A stretch of 8,495 bases of DNA. It comes from Oscillospiraceae bacterium. Its GTDB lineage: Bacteria > Bacillota > Clostridia > Oscillospirales > UBA929. Location of the stretch: positions 1 to 8,495 of the forward strand of contig WRCJ01000067.1 of the NCBI GenBank assembly GCA_009784085.1, read 5' to 3'. A model generated the notes under the pieces. It did no database searches and was not told where the DNA came from. It worked only from the letters and a program-made list of their open reading frames with translations. Numbering within the stretch: position 1 is the stretch's first letter; every line of letters starts with the position of its first letter. Made by a program: the position numbers and the translations under genes. This document shows positions 1-6,370 of the stretch, piece after piece.

Positions 1-25
1 CGTCCCCTACAAAAACGATTCCACA

Positions 26-53
26 AAACGGCCACGCGCAAAACGGCCTCACG
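26..53. repeat. Dispersed degenerate repeat, copy 1
   Basis: A 28-base element resembling AAACRRCCACGC followed by AAAACGRCCYCACG. It aligns without gaps to 263-290 and partly to 527-553. It is preceded by CGTCCCCTAC at 1-10, which also precedes copy 2 (225-234), so the repeated block is longer than the conserved core. Confidence 0.6.
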
Positions 54-262
54 TGTGAAATGGGGCGCAGGGACGGCGGCGCGACGGTGTGGTGCGGCGC
101 GAACGGAGGGACACACGGCGGCGTGGCGGGGGAGGCGGCGCGTCAGGGATGCCGCGCCCTACGATGGACGGGGGGTGCGCGGGGGCGCGGCGACGCGGCG
201 GGGACGGCGGGACGCGCGGGGGCGCGTCCCCTACGAAACGTTGGATACGGGACGGTCGGGCG

Positions 263-290
263 AAACAACCACGCAAAAAACGACCCCACG
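263..290. repeat. Dispersed degenerate repeat, copy 2
   Basis: This is the second copy of the 28-base element. CGTCCCCTAC at 225-234 lies upstream, as for copy 1 (1-10), although the spacing between the two parts differs. It sits directly before the tandem array that begins near 301. Confidence 0.6.
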
Positions 291-300
291 CGCGTTCACG

Positions 301-513
301 GGGCGCGGCAGGACGCGTGGGCGCGGGGACGGCGGGACGCGCGGGGCGCGGCAGGACGCGCGGGGGCGGGGCGCGGCAGGACGCGCGGGGGCGGGGCGCG
401 GCAGGACGCGCGGGGGCGGGGCGCGGCAGGACGCGTGGGGGCGGGGCGCGGCAGGACGCGTGGGCGCGGGGACGGCGGGACGCGCGGGGGCGGGGCGCGG
501 CGGGACGCGCAGG
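301..513. repeat. Tandem array of about 25 bp GC-rich units
   Basis: The recurring core GCRGGACGCG starts at 308, 332, 351, 376, 401, 426, 451, 475 and 500, giving nine copies. The five copies from 351 to 451 are spaced exactly 25 bases apart and are nearly identical. The outer spacings are 24, 19, 24 and 25, with more divergence (GCAGG becomes GCGGG). Each unit pairs this core with GGGGGCGGGG-like runs. A perfect centre with worn edges is typical of a minisatellite growing by slippage or unequal exchange. There are no unique spacers, so it is not a CRISPR array. Confidence 0.9.
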
Positions 514-526
514 GACGGCCACATAT

Positions 527-553
527 ACGACCACGGTAAAACGACCCCGCACG
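527..553. repeat. Dispersed degenerate repeat, copy 3
   Basis: The third and most diverged copy reads as ACGACCACGG, then TAAAACGACCCCGCACG. It lies just after the tandem array, so copies 2 and 3 bracket the array. Confidence 0.5.
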
Positions 554-600
554 CGGGGGCGCGAACGGCGGGACGTGCAATTACGGGCGCGCGGGCGCGT

Positions 601-1215
601 TCACGGGGCGTGCGGGGGCGCGTTTATCATTTGCAACACCTCGTCTTTGCCCCGTCCCGTTTTGGCTGAAAATAGGGTTGTTTTGTCCCGTTCGTCCAAC
701 ACCAATTCACGGCGAATCTCTTCCACCCGCGCGGGGAGTTCCCGTTCCTTCAGTTTGTCGGCCTTGTTGATGATCACCGAGAAGGGCACGCAGGTCTGCT
801 GGAACCAGGAGGCCATGGTCTTGTCGTCCTGCGTCGGGGCATGCCGGACATCGACAATGAGGAATCCTCGGGCATTGTCGGCAAAATCCGTAAAAAAGCT
901 TTCCATCAGCACGGCCCAGCGGCGCTTTTCGGATCTGGCCGCGCGCGCGTACCCATAGCCGGGCAGGTCGACGAAATAGATTTTGTTGTCGATGAGGAAA
1001 TAGTTGACATGCACCGTTTTGCCCGGCGTGTCCCCCACGCGCGCGAAATTCCGGCGGCCCAGCAAGCTGTTGATGACCGACGATTTACCTACGTTGGAAC
1101 GTCCGGCAAAGACAAATTGCGGCAGGCCGTCCCGAATGAACTGTTCCTGACTGGCCGCCGACTTGACAAATTCGGCGCGATGCAAATTTATATGCGTATT
1201 CTTTTGCGTATTCAT
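601..1215 (-). CDS. engB: Ribosome biogenesis GTPase EngB (YsxC/YihA)
   Basis: This TRAFAC-class small GTPase is needed in the cytoplasm for late assembly of the 50S ribosomal subunit (family knowledge). The 204-residue protein has the full G-motif set: G1 GRSNVGKSS (38-46), G2/switch I GDTPGKT (61-67), G3 DLPGYGYA (83-90), G4 NKAD (150-153) and G5 SAKTGRG (183-189). The length is normal for the family. The start is the ATG at 1215-1213. The open frame continues 39 residues upstream, but that part lies inside lon, is low in complexity and is unlike EngB. The chosen ATG overlaps the lon TGA as ATGA, and I see only a weak Shine-Dalgarno sequence, so translation is probably coupled to lon. The last residues (about APPHAP) and the stop codon are encoded by GC-rich repeat DNA: the 15 bases 596-610 recur exactly at 291-305. 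Confidence 0.95.
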   Translation of the reverse strand: MNTQKNTHINLHRAEFVKSAASQEQFIRDGLPQFVFAGRSNVGKSSVINSLLGRRNFARVGDTPGKTVHVNYFLIDNKIYFVDLPGYGYARAARSEKRRWAVLMESFFTDFADNARGFLIVDVRHAPTQDDKTMASWFQQTCVPFSVIINKADKLKERELPARVEEIRRELVLDERDKTTLFSAKTGRGKDEVLQMINAPPHAP

Positions 1216-3767
1216 ATATGCAGGCCCACGCCGCCTTCGCTCTCCATCGGGGGCGGCGGCGAGATTGGCGTCGGCACCGGCGCCGATTGCGGGAGCGACG
1301 ACGCCATGCGGCCGAGTTTCGGTGGCACGCACAGCGCGAAGTCCAGCGTGGTGGCTAGCACGGCGTCCATATGTTCCACCGTGATAAAGCGCAACGCCTT
1401 TTTTACGGCGGGGTCGATGTCCGCCAAATCTTTTTCGTTTTCCCGGGGGATGATCACCGTGCCCACGCCGGCCCGGTAAGCCGCCATGGTCTTCTCCCGC
1501 AAGCCGCCGACGGGCAACACCCGCCCGCGCAGCGTGATCTCCCCGGTCATCGCCACGTCACGGCGCACCGGCGCACCGGTCAACGCCGATACCATGGCAA
1601 CGGCCACCGTAATGCCAGCCGACGGTCCATCCTTGGGCGTCGCGCCCTCCGGGAAGTGGACGTGGATGTCGCGGTTTTTATGGAAATCGGGGTCGACGCC
1701 CAGGGTGCCGCACCGCCCCCGTATGTAAGTCAGCGCGGCGCGGGCCGACTCCTTCATGACCTCGCCCAAGTTTCCGGTCAAATCTATTTTCCCCGTGCCC
1801 TCCACGGCGCCCGCCTCGACTTCCAGCAGTTCCCCGCCGACCTGGGTCCATGCCAGCCCGGAGGCCACGCCAATCTCGGCTTTGCCCCGCAAATGATCGG
1901 GTTTGTATTTGCGCACGCCCAGCATTTCCTCCAAATCGCCCGCCTTGACGCTCACACGGGTTATCTCCTCGGAGACCAGGCGGCGGGCCGCCTTCCGGCA
2001 ACATGCCGCCAACTCGCGCTCCAGGTTCCTCACGCCGGACTCCCGCGTATAGCCCGAGATCAGCTCGCGCACGGCGCCGTCGGCCAAGCGCAGTTGCCCC
2101 CTCTTCAGTCCGTGGCGCGCCAGTTGTTTGGGCAGCAGGTGCTTCTTCGCGATGTGCAGTTTCTCCTCGTCGGTATAGCTGCCCAGCTCGATGACCTCCA
2201 TGCGGTCGAGGAGCGCGCGGGGGATGGTTTCGGTCGTGTTGGCCGTCGTGATGAACAGCGTATCGGACAGGTCGAAGGGCAGTTCCAGGTAGTGATCCCG
2301 GAAGGCGTGGTTTTGCTCGGGGTCGAAGACCTCCAGCAACGCCGCCGCCGGATCGCCCCGGAAGTCGTGGCCCATCTTGTCCACCTCGTCGAGCACCATC
2401 ACGGGGTTGCGGGCGCCGGCTTGGCGCATGGCGTTCATGATCCGCCCCGGCATCGCGCCGATGTAGGTCTTGCGATGCCCGCGGATGTCGGCCTCGTCGC
2501 GCACGCCGCCCAGCGAAAGCCGCGCCAATTTGCGCCCCATGGCCCGCGCCACCGACTGCGCCACAGAGGTCTTGCCTACGCCCGGGGGGCCTATCAGGCA
2601 TAGCACCTGGCTCTTGAGCTGGGGGGCCAGCGCCTTGACCGCCAAGAATTCCATCACGCGCTCCTTGACCTTCCCCAAGCCGTAATGATCCCGGTCCAGC
2701 ACGCGGCGCGCGGATCTCATGTCCAAGCTGTCCCGGGTCGTTTTCACCCAGGGCATCGCCAAAACGCTGTCCAGCCACGTACGCGCCACGGCGACCTCGG
2801 GGGAAGCCGGCGACATGCGGGACAGGCGGTTCAGCTCTTGGGTGAGTTTCTCCTCAGATTCCGCCGCCAGCGACAAGGCCTTGATCTGTTTGCGGTAATT
2901 TGCGATTTCGTCGGCAATATCCTCATGTTCCCCCAGTTCGGATTGTATGGTTTTCATTTGCTCGCGCAAATAGTATTCCCGCTGGTTCTTGCCCAACTGG
3001 CGGTGCAACTTGCCTTGGATCTCGTGTTCCAGCTCCAGGATCTCGATTTCGTGCAACAGTTGCCCCGTCACCTTTTCCAAGCGTTCCATCGCCGGCAGGC
3101 ATTCCAGCACCGCCTGTTTGTCTTCGTGGCTGATGGCCATGTTCTGCGCCGCGTAGTCGGCCATATAGCCCGGGTCGGTAGCCTCGGCCACCCGCATGAT
3201 CACGTCGGGCGTCAGGCGCGGCGACAGGTTGACATAGGTCTCAAACAAGTCCCTCACAAGGCGCATGGCGGCTTCGGCGCGGTGCGCCGCATAACGCCTG
3301 AGCGGAATTTCCAGCTGCAGGACATCGACCTCCGGCGTCGGATCCCGCCGCGTAAAGCGCAACAGGCGGGCACGGGATAGCCCCTCGACCAGCACGCGCA
3401 AATTGTCCCCCGGCAACCTGAGGATTTGGCAAACCCGCGAAATCGTCCCCATCTCGTAGAGATCTTCGGTATCCGGCTCCACGACGCGCAGGTCGCGCTG
3501 CGCCACCAAGAAAATAGTTTGCCCGGTAGACATGGCCTCTTCCAACGCGCGGATGGATTTCTCCCGCCCCACGTCAAAGTGGATGAGCATCTTGGGGAAG
3601 ACGGTAAGACCCCGCAGGGCAAGCAACGGCATGCGTTGCGCGCTCAGCGTGTTCGGCACATTCGTAGTATTCGTCGCGTCCGGCACATTCGTCGTGTCCG
3701 GCACATTCGTAGTATTCGTTGCGTTCGGCACATTCGGCTCGTTCGTCGCGTTCGGCTCGTTCGACAT
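1212..3767 (-). CDS. lon: ATP-dependent serine protease Lon (LonA type)
   Basis: Lon is a cytoplasmic hexameric AAA+ protease that degrades misfolded and regulatory proteins (family knowledge). The 851-residue product has an N-terminal substrate-binding domain (about 46-250, beginning MPLLALRGLTVFP) and a coiled-coil linker (about 230-320). The AAA+ module follows, with Walker A GPPGVGKT (393-400) and Walker B VMVLDEVD (456-463). The C-terminal protease domain has the Ser716-Lys759 dyad (PKDGPSAGIT and LREKT), so it should be active. The start at 3767 was chosen because GAGGAAA lies 5 bases upstream. An in-frame extension to 4310 exists, but it runs antisense through nfnA and is not Lon-like. 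Two additions make it longer than usual: a 38-residue run of (N/D)-x-(T/P) triplets at residues 3-40, and a Pro-rich tail from about 815. It is first in an operon with engB. No CIRCE or CtsR heat-shock operator was recognised. Confidence 0.97.
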   Translation of the reverse strand: MSNEPNATNEPNVPNATNTTNVPDTTNVPDATNTTNVPNTLSAQRMPLLALRGLTVFPKMLIHFDVGREKSIRALEEAMSTGQTIFLVAQRDLRVVEPDTEDLYEMGTISRVCQILRLPGDNLRVLVEGLSRARLLRFTRRDPTPEVDVLQLEIPLRRYAAHRAEAAMRLVRDLFETYVNLSPRLTPDVIMRVAEATDPGYMADYAAQNMAISHEDKQAVLECLPAMERLEKVTGQLLHEIEILELEHEIQGKLHRQLGKNQREYYLREQMKTIQSELGEHEDIADEIANYRKQIKALSLAAESEEKLTQELNRLSRMSPASPEVAVARTWLDSVLAMPWVKTTRDSLDMRSARRVLDRDHYGLGKVKERVMEFLAVKALAPQLKSQVLCLIGPPGVGKTSVAQSVARAMGRKLARLSLGGVRDEADIRGHRKTYIGAMPGRIMNAMRQAGARNPVMVLDEVDKMGHDFRGDPAAALLEVFDPEQNHAFRDHYLELPFDLSDTLFITTANTTETIPRALLDRMEVIELGSYTDEEKLHIAKKHLLPKQLARHGLKRGQLRLADGAVRELISGYTRESGVRNLERELAACCRKAARRLVSEEITRVSVKAGDLEEMLGVRKYKPDHLRGKAEIGVASGLAWTQVGGELLEVEAGAVEGTGKIDLTGNLGEVMKESARAALTYIRGRCGTLGVDPDFHKNRDIHVHFPEGATPKDGPSAGITVAVAMVSALTGAPVRRDVAMTGEITLRGRVLPVGGLREKTMAAYRAGVGTVIIPRENEKDLADIDPAVKKALRFITVEHMDAVLATTLDFALCVPPKLGRMASSLPQSAPVPTPISPPPPMESEGGVGLHI
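3648..3761 (-). repeat. Short-period tandem repeat encoding the Lon N-terminal extension
   Basis: In-frame 9-base units encode twelve consecutive tripeptides, (N/D)-(E/A/V/T)-(P/T), at Lon residues 3-38, followed by N-T. A higher-order copy is visible: 21 bases at 3654-3674 recur exactly at 3699-3719, a 45-base (15-residue) period. Changes in unit number would keep the reading frame. Confidence 0.9.
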
Positions 3768-3772
3768 GAAGC

Positions 3773-3779
3773 TTTCCTC
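3773..3779 (-). promoter_or_regulatory. lon ribosome binding site
   Basis: GAGGAAA on the minus strand ends 5 bases before the ATG at 3767. It fixes the lon start and excludes the longer in-frame extension. The same GAGGAAAGC string precedes the divergent gene nfnA. Confidence 0.85.
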
Positions 3780-3780
3780 A

Positions 3781-3816
3781 ATCCCCATCCCAAACAATCG
3801 AATAGGGGTGGGGGAT
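3781..3816. other. Inverted repeat in the lon leader
   Basis: ATCCCC (3781-3786) pairs with GGGGAT (3811-3816). After a one-base bulge, A-T, a mismatched or wobble pair and CCC/GGG (3789-3791 with 3805-3807) extend the stem around a 13-base loop. It lies between the predicted lon promoter and the lon ribosome binding site, one base from the latter, so folding could affect lon translation. No run of T follows, so it does not look like a terminator. Confidence 0.45.
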
Positions 3817-3842
3817 CCGCCTTTCATGAAAACTCTTGTAAT

Positions 3843-3871
3843 ATTATATACCATCGTATTCGAAATGGAAA
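3843..3871 (-). promoter_or_regulatory. Predicted sigma-A/70 promoter of lon-engB
   Basis: On the minus strand, TTTCCA (3871-3866) and a perfect TATAAT (3848-3843) are 17 bases apart. Transcription would start near 3836 and give a leader of roughly 70 bases that contains the inverted repeat 3781-3816. Confidence 0.65.
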
Positions 3872-3886
3872 GGGTAGAATTTTTTC

Positions 3887-3914
3887 TTGCTTTGCCTGCA
3901 TTGGTTGTGATAAT
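3887..3914 (+). promoter_or_regulatory. Predicted extended -10 promoter of nfnAB
   Basis: TGTGATAAT (3906-3914) is an extended -10 element with a 5/6 match to TATAAT. A weak -35 (TTGCTT, 3887-3892) lies 16 bases upstream. The expected start is near 3921, about 40 bases before the nfnA TTG. The lon promoter points the other way from 3843-3871, so the two do not overlap. Confidence 0.5.
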
Positions 3915-3950
3915 ATATTGACTACTCTCGCAGTGTATTCTTGAAGAAAT

Positions 3951-3957
3951 GAGGAAA
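3951..3957 (+). promoter_or_regulatory. nfnA ribosome binding site supporting a TTG start
   Basis: GAGGAAA ends 5 bases before TTG at 3963. No ATG or GTG near this position gives the conserved N-terminus, so this site decides for the TTG start. Confidence 0.75.
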
Positions 3958-3962
3958 GCGTT

Positions 3963-4808
3963 TTGTACGACATTATCGAGGCTATGCGCTACAATCCGGC
4001 TGTCAAACGGCTCACAGTGAACGCGCCGATGGTGGCGCGGCGGGCGCGGCCGGGACAGTTTGTCATGTTGCGCGTAAACGACGCCGGCGAGCGTATCCCG
4101 TTGACCATCGCCCACAGCGATCCCGAAAGCGGCGCCATCACGATTATCTTCCAGGAGGTGGGCAAGACGACCGCCATGCTGGGCGCGTTGGATGTGGGCG
4201 ACCGCCTGCTCGACGTCGTCGGGCCGTTGGGCATCCCCTCCCATCTGGACGGCATGAAAAAGGTATGCGTCATCGGCGGCGGCCTGGGTTGCGCCATCGC
4301 CTACCCCCAAGCCAAGGCCCTCTTTGACATGGGCGCCGAGGTCGATATGATCGCCGGTTTCCGCAACCGCGATCTCATCTTCATGGAGGAGGAGATGCGC
4401 GCCGCGTCGAGCCGCCTGACAGTATGCACGGATGACGGTTCCAATGGGAATCGCGCGCTGGTGACCGACATCCTAAAAGAGTACTTGGAGCAAGGACGCG
4501 CGTACGACACGATCATCGCCATCGGGCCGCTTGTCATGATGAAATATGTGTGCCTGACCGCCAAGCCCTACGACCTGCCCGTGATTGTCAGCATGAACCC
4601 CATCATGGTGGATGGTACCGGCATGTGCGGGTGTTGCCGGGTAACGGTGGATGGCCAGGTAAAGTTCGCCTGCGTGGACGGGCCGGACTTTGACGGCTAC
4701 AAGGTCGATTACGACGAGGCCATGCGTCGCAATCAAATGTATATACAACAAGAGGAGCGCGACATGGCCGCCCATCGCTGCCAAGGGGAGGGACAGAACC
4801 ATGTTTAA
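3963..4808 (+). CDS. nfnA: Ferredoxin-NAD(P)+ oxidoreductase subunit alpha (NfnA-type; FAD/[2Fe-2S])
   Basis: This is the small subunit of the NfnAB/SudBA family of cytoplasmic iron-sulfur flavoproteins. In this family it carries FAD and one [2Fe-2S] cluster and binds NAD(H). The 281-residue product has the ferredoxin-reductase fold in order: a flavin-binding beta-barrel with RIPLTIA (44-50), a nucleotide-binding domain with CVIGGGLGCA (102-111), and a C-terminal cluster loop, VDGTGMCGCCRV. The cluster ligands are probably Asp217, Cys222, Cys225 and Cys237, by analogy with the one-Asp/three-Cys coordination reported in the family. Translation starts at TTG with a good Shine-Dalgarno sequence 5 bases upstream. 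The gene overlaps nfnB by 8 bases, as expected for equimolar partner subunits. It is often annotated as a sulfide dehydrogenase or dihydroorotate dehydrogenase electron-transfer subunit. PyrK is less likely because there is no pyrD here and the partner is GltD-like. Confidence 0.88.
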   Translation: MYDIIEAMRYNPAVKRLTVNAPMVARRARPGQFVMLRVNDAGERIPLTIAHSDPESGAITIIFQEVGKTTAMLGALDVGDRLLDVVGPLGIPSHLDGMKKVCVIGGGLGCAIAYPQAKALFDMGAEVDMIAGFRNRDLIFMEEEMRAASSRLTVCTDDGSNGNRALVTDILKEYLEQGRAYDTIIAIGPLVMMKYVCLTAKPYDLPVIVSMNPIMVDGTGMCGCCRVTVDGQVKFACVDGPDFDGYKVDYDEAMRRNQMYIQQEERDMAAHRCQGEGQNHV

Positions 4809-6198
4809 CAAATCTCTTGTCAAGACCCCCATCCCCGAGCAGGATCCCAAAGCGCGGGCGGGGAATTTTTCCGAGGTCGCGCTGGGCTACACCGACGAAC
4901 AAGCGATAAGCGAGGCTTCGCGTTGCATTGGTTGCAAGCATAAGCCCTGCGTGGCGGGTTGCCCGGTGGAGGTGGACATCCCGGCTTTCGTCCTGAAGCT
5001 GGCCGCGGGGGATCCGGCTGCGGCGTACGAGATCATCCGAAGCAACAATGCGTTGCCCGCCATGTGCGGCCGCGTTTGCCCCCAAGAGACCCAATGCGAG
5101 GTGCTGTGCGTACGCGGCAAGAAGGGCGATCCGGTCGCCGTCGGGCGGCTGGAGCGTTACGCCGCCGACTGGGCAATGGCCCGCCCCCGCCTGGAAATGG
5201 CGCATGCGGCGCCGAATGGCATCAAGGTTGCGGTTATCGGGTCCGGGCCGGCCGGCTTGACCTGCGCCGGCGAACTGGCGTGCATGGGCTACGATGTCAC
5301 CATCTTCGAAGCTTTCCACAAACCGGGCGGCGTGCTGGTGTACGGCATCCCCGAGTTCCGCCTGCCCAAGGCCATTGTGACCTACGAAATCGACGGCTTG
5401 CTGGCACAGGGCGTCAAGTTGGCCAGCAACTGCGTGATTGGGCGCAGCATGAGCGTCGACGAACTGTTCTCCGACGGCTTCCGGGCGGTGTTCATCGGCT
5501 CGGGGGCGGGGCTTCCCACCTTTATGAAGATACCGGGCGAGAATTTCAACGGGGTCTATTCCGCCAACGAGTTTCTCACCCGCATCAACCTCATGCGCGC
5601 CTTCGCGGAGGATGGGGACACCCCCATCATGAGGGCGCGTCGCGTGGCTGTCGTGGGCGGCGGCAACGTGGCGATGGATGCCGCGCGCTGCGCCCTCAGG
5701 CTGCCGGGCGTTGCGCATGTGACCATCGTCTACCGCCGCAGCGAGCGCGAGATGCCGGCCCGGATCGAGGAGATCCACCACGCCCAGGAGGAAGGCATCG
5801 ACTTTCAGTTGCTCACCAATCCGGTGGAGCTGTTGGGCGACGAAAAGGGATGGGTCTCCGCCATGGCATGCGTCCGCATGGAACTCAGCGAGCCGGACGA
5901 CAGCGGCCGCCGCCGGCCCGTGCCCATCCAAGGCAGTCGGTTCGAAATCGAGGCCGACTGCGTGATCATGGCCATCGGCTCCTCGCCCAACCCCCTCATC
6001 CGGCAGACCACGCCGGATTTGCAGGTCAATAAGTGGGGTTGCGTGGTGGCCGACGAGGCCACCGGGCGGACAGAAAAGAAGGGCGTCTACGCAGGCGGCG
6101 ATGCCGTGACCGGCGCGGCCACGGTCATTTTGGCTATGGGCGCCGGACGCGCCGCCGCCAACAGCATCCACCAAGACATCCTGGCGGGGCTCATATAA
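4801..6198 (+). CDS. nfnB: Ferredoxin-NADP+ oxidoreductase subunit beta (NfnB-type, GltD-like)
   Basis: This is the large partner of NfnA. In the NfnAB complex, oxidation of NADPH is split between NAD+ and ferredoxin (or the reverse) at the flavin of this subunit. The 465-residue length fits NfnB. An N-terminal domain has two cysteine sets for [4Fe-4S] clusters: C42/C45/C50/C54 and C89/C93/C99/C103, the latter with Glu100 nearby; an acidic ligand is known in NfnB. FAD-binding GSGPAG is at 147-152, NADPH-binding GGGNVAMD at 286-293, and the C-terminal flavin motif AGGDAVTGAATV at 431-442. The ATG at 4801 was chosen because GGAGGG (4787-4792) lies 8 bases upstream; an in-frame upstream extension falls inside nfnA. 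Automated annotation may call it glutamate synthase small subunit, but no large subunit (gltB) adjoins it and the NfnA neighbour argues for Nfn. A sulfide dehydrogenase (Sud) role remains possible. Confidence 0.88.
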   Translation: MFNKSLVKTPIPEQDPKARAGNFSEVALGYTDEQAISEASRCIGCKHKPCVAGCPVEVDIPAFVLKLAAGDPAAAYEIIRSNNALPAMCGRVCPQETQCEVLCVRGKKGDPVAVGRLERYAADWAMARPRLEMAHAAPNGIKVAVIGSGPAGLTCAGELACMGYDVTIFEAFHKPGGVLVYGIPEFRLPKAIVTYEIDGLLAQGVKLASNCVIGRSMSVDELFSDGFRAVFIGSGAGLPTFMKIPGENFNGVYSANEFLTRINLMRAFAEDGDTPIMRARRVAVVGGGNVAMDAARCALRLPGVAHVTIVYRRSEREMPARIEEIHHAQEEGIDFQLLTNPVELLGDEKGWVSAMACVRMELSEPDDSGRRRPVPIQGSRFEIEADCVIMAIGSSPNPLIRQTTPDLQVNKWGCVVADEATGRTEKKGVYAGGDAVTGAATVILAMGAGRAAANSIHQDILAGLI

Positions 6199-6244
6199 GG
6201 GTAGATAGTTGAATGAATACGTAAATGAATATTGCGGGGATGCA

Positions 6245-6273
6245 TTGACGGGCGTGGAGATTTGATATACAAT
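6245..6273 (+). promoter_or_regulatory. Predicted sigma-A/70 promoter of the zinc-ribbon gene
   Basis: TTGACG (6245-6250) and TACAAT (6268-6273) each match consensus at 5 of 6 bases and are spaced by the optimal 17 bases. Transcription would begin near 6280, giving a leader of about 90 bases. The rest of the 172-base gap after nfnB (6199-6244) shows no terminator hairpin with a T-run. Confidence 0.75.
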
Positions 6274-6305
6274 ATTATTACCACGTAGGAACACCCGAAC
6301 CGATA

Positions 6306-6350
6306 AGGGGCTGGGGATGATATATAGAGGATGCCTCTATACCAGCCCCT
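6306..6350 (+). promoter_or_regulatory. Bulged leader hairpin before the zinc-ribbon gene
   Basis: The outer stem AGGGGCTGG (6306-6314) pairs perfectly with CCAGCCCCT (6342-6350). The inner stem TATAGAGG (6323-6330) pairs perfectly with CCTCTATA (6334-6341) around a 3-base ATG loop. An 8-base bulge (6315-6322) sits only on the 5' side. The structure ends 5 bases before the ribosome binding site AAGGAGG (6356-6362) and lacks a trailing T-run. A translational control element or mRNA stabiliser is more plausible than a terminator; the function is inferred. Confidence 0.65.
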
Positions 6351-6370
6351 AATGCAAGGAGGTTGCGTAA

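Larger units (their letters stand above)
1..600. other. Gene-free, very GC-rich repeat field downstream of engB
   Basis: I see no credible gene here. Long open frames exist in most of the frames, but they translate to monotonous Arg/Gly/Ala/Pro strings (for example repeated RGRGAAGR or PRPRASCRAPPPR), as expected when a G/C-only repeat lacks stop codons. The plus strand is strongly G-rich from about 60 to 520. The field is built from a tandem array (301-513) and several dispersed degenerate repeats, annotated separately. AT-richer islands occur at 1-60, 236-285 and 521-545. No T-run terminator for engB is evident. Confidence 0.8.

Noticed and set aside
350..500. G-quadruplex array
   Set aside because: G-runs come in pairs (GGGGGCGGGG) separated by about 15 bases without further runs of three G, so a compact four-run quadruplex within one unit is not supported.
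301..513. Possible CRISPR array
   Set aside because: Units are contiguous with no unique spacers of constant length, and no cas gene is present.
49..958. Several long overlapping open frames on both strands (up to 289 codons)
   Set aside because: They translate the GC repeat into monotonous Arg/Gly/Ala/Pro strings, occur in several frames at once, and one runs antisense into engB. None has a recognisable domain or a convincing ribosome binding site.
1371..2603. 410-codon plus-strand open frame opposite lon
   Set aside because: It is an antisense shadow of the conserved Lon AAA+ and protease domains, without a supporting start signal.
3648..3761. NAT/NTT triplets as N-glycosylation sites
   Set aside because: Lon is cytoplasmic and has no signal peptide, so sequon-like triplets are most likely a by-product of the repeat unit.
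3768..4310. In-frame upstream extension of lon
   Set aside because: It crosses the lon promoter region and runs antisense to nfnA; the strong ribosome binding site before 3767 marks the real start.
4603..6294. 563-codon minus-strand open frame opposite nfnB
   Set aside because: It is fully antisense to a conserved gene with intact cofactor motifs; the frame is open because of GC-rich codon structure, and the product resembles nothing known.
6306..6350. Rho-independent terminator of nfnAB
   Set aside because: No T-run follows the stem, and the hairpin lies downstream of a good promoter and directly before a ribosome binding site.
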